This document shows, piece by piece, positions 13,510-20,894 of a stretch of 25,162 bases of DNA. A model generated the notes under the pieces. That model ran no database searches and had not been told where the DNA came from. It saw only the letters and a list, made by a program, of their open reading frames with translations. This DNA is from a virus. How positions within the stretch are numbered: position 1 is the stretch's first letter; the number at the start of each line of letters is the position of its first letter. The stretch spans positions 1-25,162 of the IMG/VR virus record IMGVR_UViG_3300009180_000203. One strand, given 5' to 3'. The position numbers and the translations under genes are program-made.

Positions 13510-13814
13510 ACTACGTTTGGAAAATCCTAGATGTTTATGCTGATGGTGAAGCAATCACATCGGCTAAATACTTTTGTTCTGCAACTGAAGGTGATGACAC
13601 GGTAGAAACAGAAGGTTACTGGAGTTTTCCAGACGCAGGGACTGTGCCGTTTGCTGATGTGACAGAAGAAATGATTGCTAAGTGGATTGAAGATTCTGCT
13701 ATTGTTGACGGCAAGAATGTCATAAAATCACGCCTAGCAGAACAGTTAGAAACGCTGTCAAAGAAGCCTGTTCCAGCACCTTGGTTGCCGCAGACCTTCA
13801 CACCAGACCTGTAA
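13506..13814 (+). CDS. fibre-region protein, tandem paralogue 2
   Basis: A 102-aa protein; I chose ATG 13506, which overlaps the previous stop (ATGA), over an in-frame TTG 12 bases upstream. It aligns with paralogue 1: VWKILDVYADGEAITSAKY at the start, GYWSFPDAGTVPFADVTEEMIAKW in the middle, LAEQLETLSKKPVPAPWLP at the end. It is more acidic than its partner. Coupled translation suggests roughly equal amounts, fitting a heteromeric partner or a recent functional split. No known function. Confidence 0.68.
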   Translation: MNYVWKILDVYADGEAITSAKYFCSATEGDDTVETEGYWSFPDAGTVPFADVTEEMIAKWIEDSAIVDGKNVIKSRLAEQLETLSKKPVPAPWLPQTFTPDL

Positions 13815-13822
13815 GGTAAAAC

Positions 13823-14803
13823 ATGACAAAGCCAATAGACATTATCAGCCGAGCGTTAAAGGATATTGGCGCTTTAGAAGGTGGCGAAACACCAACACCA
13901 GACGCAGCACAAGATGCGTTTGACATGATGAACGACCTTGTTGATCAATGGTCTAACGAAAACATGATGGTGTTTAACATCACAGAGATTATTTTCCCTG
14001 TGATACCTGGTCAAGTTCAGTACAGCCTTGGCCCATCGCCACAAACGACTAACTTTATCGGAGCATCGTTCCAAGGGTCTATCTCTGGCGACATTCTGAC
14101 CGTCACAACCGTTAATTCAGGCGCTGTGGCACAAGGTCAAACCCTAAGTGGTGGTGGAATTATTGCTGGCACAAAGATTACTTTGGAGCTTACAGGCGGC
14201 GGCGGTAACGTAATTCAAGCTGGTACATATCGCGTCAGCATCCCGCAGACTGTGGCGACTACGACTATCACAGCTAACTATCAAAAGCCACTTGGCATTG
14301 ATTCTGCGTTTGTAAGGGTAAACACTACTGCAAACGGCCAGCCAATTACAGGCGGTGGTCTAGATTATCCAGTTTCTGTTTTGGCTTTGTCTGACTATCA
14401 GATGATCGGTTTAAAGACGCTAAACGGTCCTTGGCCTAAAGCTGTTTATTACAACGCCAATGAAGAATCTGGTAACTTGTTTATATGGCCAAATCCAGCC
14501 CAAGGTGAAATGCATTTGTTTGCCAGCACTTTGTTTACGCGCTACGGCAGTCTGTATGAAGATATAGTTTTGCCACAAGGCTACTCAATGTGTCTGCGTT
14601 GGTGTCTTGCTGAACGCTTAATGCCGATGTACGGCAAAGCAAATCAAATCCAGATCGCAATGATTCAGCAATACGCTGCACAGGCCAAGGCTACGCTCAA
14701 GCGCACAAATATGTCGCCGCTTCAGGTCGCCCGTTATCCTGATGCATTGCTGGTTGGTAAGAGCAAGGACGCGGGCTGGATTTTGAGCGGAGGTTTCATC
14801 TGA
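13823..14803 (+). CDS. head-to-tail adaptor, P22 gp4-like, with inserted beta domain
   Basis: A 326-aa protein; P22 gp4 is 166 aa. The N-terminal helix bundle ([38 protein letters not shown]) and the later [31 protein letters not shown] and [14 protein letters not shown] match the gp4/gp4-like adaptor layout. Residues about 81-152 hold an extra beta domain ([16 protein letters not shown], then [12 protein letters not shown]) that is also present twice in the gp10-like protein; it accounts for part of the extra length. This adaptor closes the portal exit after packaging. Position before the gp10-like gene supports the call. Confidence 0.78.
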   Translation: MTKPIDIISRALKDIGALEGGETPTPDAAQDAFDMMNDLVDQWSNENMMVFNITEIIFPVIPGQVQYSLGPSPQTTNFIGASFQGSISGDILTVTTVNSGAVAQGQTLSGGGIIAGTKITLELTGGGGNVIQAGTYRVSIPQTVATTTITANYQKPLGIDSAFVRVNTTANGQPITGGGLDYPVSVLALSDYQMIGLKTLNGPWPKAVYYNANEESGNLFIWPNPAQGEMHLFASTLFTRYGSLYEDIVLPQGYSMCLRWCLAERLMPMYGKANQIQIAMIQQYAAQAKATLKRTNMSPLQVARYPDALLVGKSKDAGWILSGGFI

Positions 14804-14815
14804 GGTTTTATTAAG

Positions 14816-14844
14816 TTGACAGTTTATTTAGAAGTCTATATGAT
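14816..14844 (+). promoter_or_regulatory. strong sigma70 promoter for HNH gene
   Basis: Perfect TTGACA (14816-14821), a 17-base spacer and TATGAT (14839-14844; 5 of 6 to TATAAT). The best promoter-like site in the window. It sits between the gp4-like stop (14803) and the HNH start (14873), so the HNH gene has its own transcription unit in the middle of structural genes. Confidence 0.7.
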
Positions 14845-14872
14845 TGAGGCTCCATCAACAAAGGAGTTAAAA

Positions 14873-15472
14873 ATGGATGATCTAGATAAATTGATAGCTA
14901 AAAAACTAAAACAACGTGAGTATGCAAAGGCGCACTATCAAAGGGTGAAAAACAATACGATTGCACAAGCTCCTGGCCGACCAGCAAACACGCCAGAAGT
15001 TTTGTGGAGCAAAGTGGATAAGAAGGGCGAAGATGAATGTTGGCCTTGGCTTGGTTACAAAAATGAAGATGGCTACGGTAGGGTCCAAATTAAAGATTGG
15101 CAATACTACGCGCATCGAGTAATTTACAACTTAGCATTTCCTGGCGTAATTGAAATCAAAGCACCAAAACTAACAGACGAAAAAGGATTTTTACTTCATA
15201 CCTGCGACAATCCATCATGTTGTAATCCAAAGCATCTTTGGGTTGGCACTCACAGAGACAACATGGAAGATAAAGTTAAAAAAAATAGGCAGAAGAAATT
15301 TCCAACAGATTCAGGCCCAAGGTGTAAATTAACTATGCAACAAGCTAGAGAAGCCAGACAATTACGCAAGGAAGGCATCCCAACACGGGAGTTAGCCTTG
15401 CGCTTTGGCATCAGCTTGCCAAGCATGAAAACGCTCATAAGGGGCGATTCTTATAAGGAAGAATATGCCTGA
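14873..15472 (+). CDS. free-standing HNH endonuclease, homing type
   Basis: A 199-aa protein. I start it at ATG 14873 because AAGGAG (14861-14866) is 6 bases upstream; longer in-frame starts at 14816 (TTG) and 14840 fall inside the promoter. The HNH_3-type core runs from [16 protein letters not shown] (56-71) through AHR (80-82) to [15 protein letters not shown] (108-122) and GTHRDN (125-130), with the His and Cys residues expected for the fold and metal site. A C-terminal helix-turn-helix-like part ([17 protein letters not shown]...LALRFGIS, about 152-181) likely binds DNA. Its last 8 bases overlap the gp10-like start. It looks like a selfish insertion between gp4- and gp10-like genes. Confidence 0.88.
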   Translation: MDDLDKLIAKKLKQREYAKAHYQRVKNNTIAQAPGRPANTPEVLWSKVDKKGEDECWPWLGYKNEDGYGRVQIKDWQYYAHRVIYNLAFPGVIEIKAPKLTDEKGFLLHTCDNPSCCNPKHLWVGTHRDNMEDKVKKNRQKKFPTDSGPRCKLTMQQAREARQLRKEGIPTRELALRFGISLPSMKTLIRGDSYKEEYA

Positions 15473-15474
15473 TT
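15452..15474 (+). repeat. 23-bp exact repeat over gp10-like start (copy 1)
   Basis: The 23 bases from 15452 to 15474, including AAGGAAGAATATGCC, are identical to 19496-19518. They contain the ribosome site, the ATG and the first codons (MPD) of the gp10-like gene and also the last codons and stop of the HNH gene. Confidence 0.85.
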
Positions 15475-17453
15475 TCGGTTTCGTGGGGCCTGCTTACGAA
15501 GCGCCTTCAATTTATCAAGACAGCCAAGAACTGATCAATTTTTTTCCTGAGATTGACCCGTTAAAGCAGCCTGGCACTAATGGTGTTGTGGCTCTTTATC
15601 CCACGCCTGGCCTTACTCTTAAAGCTGTCTTGCCAAACACGCAAGAAGTGCGTGGTATGCGTACAGTTTCTGGTGGCTCACAAATGGTCGTTGTTTCTGG
15701 CCCGTATGTCTACGCGCTGACTTCTAACCTTGTGCCGTCTGTTATTGGCATTTTGAACTCATCTGCTGGTCAGGTGAGGATTACTGATAACGGCATAAAC
15801 GTCTATATCGTAGATGGCGCTTATCGTTACACATGGCGCATTTCTAGCCCTGCTAACGCTGTTTTTACAGGTTCTGTTAGCGGCACTACCCTGACTGTCA
15901 CAAACGTGTCTAGCGGCACTATAGCGACTAGCCAATCCTTGTATGGCATTGGGGTTTCTGCTGAAACTGTCATTACTGCTTTAGGTACTGGAACTGGTGG
16001 AACGGGTACATATACGGTTAACGTGTCGCAAACAGTAACAGCTAGAAGCCTAAACTCCACAGCTACGGGCGCTAGATTTACGGCCACGATTGCTGGCACG
16101 ACAATGACTGTCTCCGCTGTGGCTGCTGGCACTATCTATCTTGGTCAGACTATTCAAGGCGCAGGCGTTACTGCTGGAACTGTGGTGACTGCTTTAGGTA
16201 CAGGTACTGGCGGCATAGGAACTTACACGTTGAGCGTGGCTAGTACGGTTGGCTCTGGCGTGACAATGTATGCAATTAACTTTTCTGTTTTGCCGTCTAC
16301 TGATGGTGCGTTTAGTGGTGCTAACACCGTTGACGTAATGGACAATTACATTGTTTACAACAACCCCACGACTCAGCAATGGGGTGCTACAGACCTTTTG
16401 TCGCCAATCTCACCCGTTACTAGCTATTCGTTAAAAGACGGCGCTCCTGACGATCTGGTGGCTTTGATCGTTGACCACCGCGAAGTGTATTTGTTGGGTG
16501 AAATATCTTCTGAAGTGTGGACAGATGTGGGCGCTGTGCCTTTCCCGTTCCAGAGAATACCTGGCACTTCTACGCAACACGGCATTGCTGCGCCGTTTTC
16601 CTTGGCTAGATTTGGAAATTCGTTTGCTTATGTTTCACGAAACAATCGTGGCCAAGCGCAAATCATGCAAATGAAGGGCTACTTGCCAGAGCGCATTTCT
16701 ACCCACGCTGTCGAAAACACATTAACCAATCAATACATTGATGATGCTATTGCTTGGACTTACCAACTTGAAGGGCATGAAATCTATGTCGTTACGTTTC
16801 CCACGTTAAACCTGACATGGGCTTTTGACAACGCTTCAGGTATGTGGCACAAGTGGCTTTACACCGCTAACGACAATTCTTACCAGCGGCATCGTGGTAA
16901 CTGCTGCGCTGTGTTTCAGGGCATGGTTTTAGTTGGCGACTACGAAAATGGCCGCATTTATGAGTTGGACAAGAAAAACTATACAGACAACGGGCAAAAC
17001 GTTCGTAGATTGCGTAGGGCGCCACACTTAGTAACTGAGTACCAACGTCAGTATTTTGATGAGTTGCAGATTCAGTTCCAGCCTGGCGTTGGCACTACGG
17101 GTCTTTCTCAGCCAACTGGTGATATTTTTCTTAACTCACCTTACATTATTTACCCTAATGCCAGTTTTGTAATTGGCCCGTTTGAGACTTATGTCATTGG
17201 TCAGCAAATAACTGTAAACAATTCAATAACCACCACATATCCACAAGCAATGCTGCGTTGGTCTAATGACGGCGGTTCTACTTGGTCAAAAGAATACTGG
17301 GTAACCATTGGTCAATTAGGCAAGTACAAGAATCGTGCTATTTGGCGCAGATTGGGAATGTCGCGTGACCGTGTGTTTGAGGTGTCAATCACAGACCCTG
17401 TTAACGCTGTCATTATTGGCGCAAATCTAAAAGCAAGCGGAGGGACTAACTAA
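15465..17453 (+). CDS. tail accessory protein, P22 gp10-like (DNA stabilisation)
   Basis: A 662-aa protein; P22 gp10 is 472 aa. The start ([26 protein letters not shown]) and the later [55 protein letters not shown] and [13 protein letters not shown] are typical of the Phage_stabilise family, which binds below gp4 to keep packaged DNA in. Residues 133-198 and 204-270 are two tandem copies of the beta domain found once in the gp4-like protein, explaining most of the extra length. AAGGAAG lies 5 bases before ATG 15465. Its start overlaps the HNH stop, so it can be reached by transcripts from the HNH promoter. Confidence 0.85.
   Translation: MPDFGFVGPAYEAPSIYQDSQELINFFPEIDPLKQPGTNGVVALYPTPGLTLKAVLPNTQEVRGMRTVSGGSQMVVVSGPYVYALTSNLVPSVIGILNSSAGQVRITDNGINVYIVDGAYRYTWRISSPANAVFTGSVSGTTLTVTNVSSGTIATSQSLYGIGVSAETVITALGTGTGGTGTYTVNVSQTVTARSLNSTATGARFTATIAGTTMTVSAVAAGTIYLGQTIQGAGVTAGTVVTALGTGTGGIGTYTLSVASTVGSGVTMYAINFSVLPSTDGAFSGANTVDVMDNYIVYNNPTTQQWGATDLLSPISPVTSYSLKDGAPDDLVALIVDHREVYLLGEISSEVWTDVGAVPFPFQRIPGTSTQHGIAAPFSLARFGNSFAYVSRNNRGQAQIMQMKGYLPERISTHAVENTLTNQYIDDAIAWTYQLEGHEIYVVTFPTLNLTWAFDNASGMWHKWLYTANDNSYQRHRGNCCAVFQGMVLVGDYENGRIYELDKKNYTDNGQNVRRLRRAPHLVTEYQRQYFDELQIQFQPGVGTTGLSQPTGDIFLNSPYIIYPNASFVIGPFETYVIGQQITVNNSITTTYPQAMLRWSNDGGSTWSKEYWVTIGQLGKYKNRAIWRRLGMSRDRVFEVSITDPVNAVIIGANLKASGGTN
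15861..16274 (+). repeat. tandem beta-domain duplication in gp10-like gene
   Basis: Two copies of a roughly 65-residue unit start at 15861 and 16071. Each has F-x-x-x-(V/I)-x-G-T-T-(L/M)-T-V near the start and ALGTGTGG-x-GTYT in the second half. A diverged third copy is in the gp4-like gene at about 14063-14278. Confidence 0.75.
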
Positions 17454-17689
17454 TGTCTAATGGACTTTACAGTTCCCCACAAGTAAACCCATATCCACAG
17501 AGCGAATTCTTGGATGGGGGTACAAAAAGACCGACACGGGCATGGCAACAATTCTTTTTGAATCTGTTGAACTTTTCCTCGGCAACAACAGCAACAGCGG
17601 GTGCGGCAACGTTACCTGCCAACCCTGTTGGGTTTATAAATGTGACTGTAAACGGCAAGCCTTACAAAGTTCCTTATTACAATCCTTAA
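17453..17689 (+). CDS. 78-aa conserved phage hypothetical protein
   Basis: A 78-aa protein whose ATG shares its A with the TAA of the gp10-like gene (TAATG). It has a Pro/Tyr-rich start (YSSPQVNPYPQSEF), a helix around RAWQQFFLNLLNF and an end TAGAATLPANPVGFINVTVNGKPYKVPYYNP; this end (AGAATLPANPVGFL-x-V...YK-x-PYY) is common in small proteins encoded next to tail or fibre genes of many phages. Function unknown. It is too short to be a P22 gp26-like needle (233 aa), though it sits where that gene would be. Confidence 0.7.
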   Translation: MSNGLYSSPQVNPYPQSEFLDGGTKRPTRAWQQFFLNLLNFSSATTATAGAATLPANPVGFINVTVNGKPYKVPYYNP

Positions 17690-18094
17690 ATGAAAATTCT
17701 ACGCATACCACCTGACCAGATCGCACAAAGATGGCAGGAAATTGCGCCTTTTATTGAGGATTCCTTGGCTCATTCTGGTGGAGATTTCACCATTGACCAA
17801 GTTAAGGTTTATGTTTCGTCAGGACAATGGCTAACGCTAGGTGTTTTTGATGAACAAACTATGTTAGGCGTAATTGTTGTGCAGTTTTCAAATATGCCAA
17901 ACGACCGTGTGGCGTTTATTACTGCAATTGGCGGTAAAAACATCACGAATTCAGACACTTTTAACCAGTTTCAGGCTATCTTGAAAGCACATGGTGCGAC
18001 TAAAATCCAAGGTGGTGTGAGAGAATCAGTTGCAAGATTGTGGCGCAGATTGGGTTTCAGTCAACGTTACATTTTGGTGGAGCATAAATTATGA
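17690..18094 (+). CDS. GNAT-like N-acetyltransferase
   Basis: A 134-aa protein starting directly after the previous stop. A first helix region, the strand pair LTLGVFDEQTMLGVIVVQFS (about 48-67), DRVAFITAIGG and a final RESVARLWRRLGFSQRYILVE (about 111-131) follow the GNAT fold order, and the terminal W-R-R-L-G-F is like the GNAT motif in which the last helix meets the final strand. The acetyl-CoA loop (Q/R-x-x-G-x-G/A) is not clear, so catalytic activity is uncertain. Such genes occur in structural regions of several phages with unknown substrate. The stop overlaps the next start. Confidence 0.65.
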   Translation: MKILRIPPDQIAQRWQEIAPFIEDSLAHSGGDFTIDQVKVYVSSGQWLTLGVFDEQTMLGVIVVQFSNMPNDRVAFITAIGGKNITNSDTFNQFQAILKAHGATKIQGGVRESVARLWRRLGFSQRYILVEHKL

Positions 18095-19500
18095 GATACA
18101 ACGCTTTTTTCGGTGAATTGCCAATAAATGCTTTTAAGCCAAGAGCAGGCGGCGGCATGACCCTGCATGGCGGTGGAAATCCACTTTCTGTTGTTACAGA
18201 TGCAATTGAAAATGTTGTTAGCGGCGTTGGCGATGTTGTTAGTGGCGTTGCTGAAGCTGTCTCTGATGTAGGCTCACAGGTTGATGATTTAGTAAATAAA
18301 ATCCCTGGCGGCTGGACTACTGCGGCTTTGTTGGCTGCGGGTTATTACTACGCTCCTGAAATTTCTGCTTATATGAACGCAGAAGGTGCTGTTGTTCCTG
18401 TTGATAAAGTTGTTGATGCTGGCGTAGTTGCAACGCCTGTCACGCAAGGCACAGTTACAGGTACAGCGCTTGGAGAATTAGGAGCAGCTCCTACTTTATC
18501 GCCTGTCGTTGCTAATAGTGTTGGCTCTATGGGCGCTGTTGCTCCTGTTGTGGCTGAAACTACTGCTGGCGGTTTAGGTGCGGCAGAAACGTTGTCTCCT
18601 GTTGTTGCGGGCAATGTTGGTTCTTTAGGGGCTGTTGCTCCTGTGGTTGCTGAAACTGCCGCCGCTGGTGGTCTTGGTTCTACTTTAGGCCAAATAGCAC
18701 CAACACTTGGAGGCGCGGCGGCTGGAACATTAACAGGTTCTGCACTTGGCGATATGTTAGCTATTAACGCTGGCACAGGTGTGGTTGGTGGACTTATTTC
18801 ATCAAACGCAGCTACAAATGCGGCAGACATTCAAGCCGCCGCTGCTGATCGTGCAATTGCCGCTCAACAAAAAAACTTTGAAACAATTAACGCTCAACAA
18901 GCCCCATATCGGGCTACTGGTTACAACGCATTAAACGACATTGCTGCTTTAACAACTGGACAAACTCCTCAATATGATGCCAATGGTAATGTTGTAAAAG
19001 ATGCAAACGGCAACCCAGTAATGACTACTGGTTCTGGCTATTTGCAGCACCAATTTGACGTTAACGATCTTAAAGCTGGTTTGGCTCCAAACTATGACTT
19101 TATGTTGGGGCAAGGCCAAATGGCCAACCAACGCGCAGCTAACATGGGCGGCGGTGCTTTGGGCGGAAATGCGTTGCAAGGCTTGAATAGATACACACAA
19201 GACTACGCTGGTAATGCTTATCAAACTGCGTTTAACAACTATCAAGCGCAACGTGGCAACATTTACAACACTTTGGCTGGCATTGCTGGTATTGGTCAAA
19301 CAGGTCAAACCGCTACTAACGCTGCCGCGACAAATGCAACAAATGCAACAACTCAGTTAGGTGTTGGAGCCGCTGGCGCTAATGCTGCTGGAACGGTTGG
19401 TTCTGCAAATGCTTATAGTAATGCTTTAGGCAATATTGCCAATAATTACACATTGGCCTCATTGTTGAATCAACGTGGAAATGTGGCAATGCCAGTATAA
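18091..19500 (+). CDS. internal virion/ejection-type protein, repetitive
   Basis: A 469-aa protein. The N-terminal 35 residues include a Gly-rich GGGMTLHGGGNP; then come a Val/Ala/Asp helix repeat (VVSGVGDVVSGVAEAVSDVG), a hydrophobic helix at about 72-90 (WTTAALLAAGYYYAPEISAY), and a 32-33 residue tandem repeat at about 131-195. The C-terminal half (AADRAIAAQQKNFETINAQQAPYRATGYNAL, LAPNYDFMLGQGQMANQRAANMGG, GLNRYTQDYAGNAYQTAFNNYQAQRGN) is known from phage virion proteins thought to be injected with DNA. Position matches P22 gp7 (229 aa) though it is twice as long. The function is inferred from position and composition. Confidence 0.65.
   Translation: MRYNAFFGELPINAFKPRAGGGMTLHGGGNPLSVVTDAIENVVSGVGDVVSGVAEAVSDVGSQVDDLVNKIPGGWTTAALLAAGYYYAPEISAYMNAEGAVVPVDKVVDAGVVATPVTQGTVTGTALGELGAAPTLSPVVANSVGSMGAVAPVVAETTAGGLGAAETLSPVVAGNVGSLGAVAPVVAETAAAGGLGSTLGQIAPTLGGAAAGTLTGSALGDMLAINAGTGVVGGLISSNAATNAADIQAAAADRAIAAQQKNFETINAQQAPYRATGYNALNDIAALTTGQTPQYDANGNVVKDANGNPVMTTGSGYLQHQFDVNDLKAGLAPNYDFMLGQGQMANQRAANMGGGALGGNALQGLNRYTQDYAGNAYQTAFNNYQAQRGNIYNTLAGIAGIGQTGQTATNAAATNATNATTQLGVGAAGANAAGTVGSANAYSNALGNIANNYTLASLLNQRGNVAMPV
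18481..18675 (+). repeat. coding tandem repeat, 96-99 bases x 2
   Basis: Two units, 18481-18576 and 18577-18675, encode GAA-x-TLSPVVA-x-x-VGS-x-GAVAPVVAET followed by Ala/Gly residues. Third-position differences are frequent, so the duplication is not very recent. Confidence 0.75.
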
Positions 19501-19518
19501 GGAAGAATATGCCTGATT
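19496..19518 (+). repeat. 23-bp exact repeat over start of 461-aa protein gene (copy 2)
   Basis: Identical to 15452-15474. It contains the stop of the 469-aa protein gene (TAA 19498-19500), AAGGAAG, ATG 19509 and the first codons MPD of the 461-aa protein. Confidence 0.85.
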
Positions 19519-20894
19519 ACAACTTCAACACCAATCTTGGCCCTGCGGCACAACCAACCACAAGCCTTGGCGACATGGTTAATCTTGCGCGTGGTGTGCA
19601 GGCTTACCAGCAACAAGGCCAACTTAACCCTTTGCAGCTTCAAAAAGCAAAAGAAGAACTATCACAAGCACAAATTGGCACAAAAGAAAAACAATTAGGC
19701 TTTACTGACAAACAACATCAAATGATTTTTGATGAACTTGGTACTTTGCAAACTGACCCGCGATGGTTGAACGCAGCAAAAGACAAGCGTGGCGCAGTTG
19801 AAGCATTGATGGAGCGTGAAGATCGTTTAAAAACAAAAGGTGTAGACCCTGTTTTGCTTAGAAGCTCTGCTGCGCCAATGTATCAAACAATTGAACAAAA
19901 ACCAGAATTGGTTAGTCAAGTTGTAAAAAACATTATTCAACGTGGCGGCAACGAAAAACAATTTAGCCAACTTAACGCGCCAGCACAATTTGTTAATACT
20001 GGACAAATGGCTGTACCTATTTACCAAAGCCCATATCAAGGTGGCGGCGCTGGACAAACTCCAGCTATTCCAATGCAGATTACGCCTGCTGAACAAGAGT
20101 CACTTGTAAAAGACCCGCTTTCTGGAAATATGTTGGTTGTTAGGAAAGATGCAAACGGCAATGTGATTTCTAGTCGCGCTGCACCTGGTGGCACAATGAA
20201 CAAAGCAGGTGGCGGTGGCGGTGGCGGCGGTTTCCAAACATTGCCGCCTGGCGAAACTGCGGCAACAGCAGATGCTGCAAAAGCAATTCAATTACAAGCC
20301 AACAAAGCTGCAACAACCGTACAAACGTCACAGTTCAACAACAACAAAATTGTTGAATTGGCTGACAAAGCGTTGGTTGGTGCTAATGCTGAAACTTTGG
20401 CTAAATTGGGCGGCGGTTATGCCATTGCTCCTTGGACTTCTAACGCTACGCAAAACCGCCAAATTTTGGGGCATCAATTGGCTCTTGAAACTGCAACTTT
20501 GGCTTCAGGCGCTGGTTTGGGTACTGATGCAGCTCGTGGTTTGGCTGAAAAAATGTCTGGCACTACTGATTGGACACCAGAAGCAATTAAGTCAACAGCA
20601 CGAATGAATCGTGCATTGACTACTGGCACAGATATGTTTAACCGTGGCGTTAATTCTGCTGTGGAAAAAGCTGGCAATTCGCCATTTGCGGCTCGTGATT
20701 TTCAAAACAAATGGGGAACACAAGAACAATTACTTCCAACTTTGCAATTTGTCGATGCTATGCGTAACGCTAAATCAGACCCTGCTGGCGCACAAGAAAT
20801 GCTTAAATCTGTTGGTGGTTATGGTTCTAAAGGTTACGAAGAAATGTTAAAACGTGCTGGTAAATTAGATGAACTAATTACGAAAGGCCAGTAA
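19509..20894 (+). CDS. ejection-type protein in P22 gp20 position
   Basis: A 461-aa protein; P22 gp20 is 471 aa. It is largely helical and Gln/Lys-rich in its first part (LQLQKAKEELSQAQIGTKEKQLGF, about 38-61), has a Gly run at about 236-243, then a helical domain at about 250-460 (TLASGAGLGTDAARGLAEKMSGTTDWTPEAIKSTARMN). No catalytic motif is visible. Length, composition and position between the 469-aa and 772-aa proteins suggest a pilot protein ejected with the DNA. Direct similarity to gp20 is not evident to me, so the call rests on synteny. AAGGAAG precedes ATG 19509. Confidence 0.62.
   Translation: MPDYNFNTNLGPAAQPTTSLGDMVNLARGVQAYQQQGQLNPLQLQKAKEELSQAQIGTKEKQLGFTDKQHQMIFDELGTLQTDPRWLNAAKDKRGAVEALMEREDRLKTKGVDPVLLRSSAAPMYQTIEQKPELVSQVVKNIIQRGGNEKQFSQLNAPAQFVNTGQMAVPIYQSPYQGGGAGQTPAIPMQITPAEQESLVKDPLSGNMLVVRKDANGNVISSRAAPGGTMNKAGGGGGGGGFQTLPPGETAATADAAKAIQLQANKAATTVQTSQFNNNKIVELADKALVGANAETLAKLGGGYAIAPWTSNATQNRQILGHQLALETATLASGAGLGTDAARGLAEKMSGTTDWTPEAIKSTARMNRALTTGTDMFNRGVNSAVEKAGNSPFAARDFQNKWGTQEQLLPTLQFVDAMRNAKSDPAGAQEMLKSVGGYGSKGYEEMLKRAGKLDELITKGQ

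Noticed and set aside
14816-14872. Longer N-terminus for the HNH protein from TTG 14816 or ATG 14840
   Set aside because: These codons fall within the -35 and -10 of a near-consensus promoter, while ATG 14873 has AAGGAG at ideal distance.
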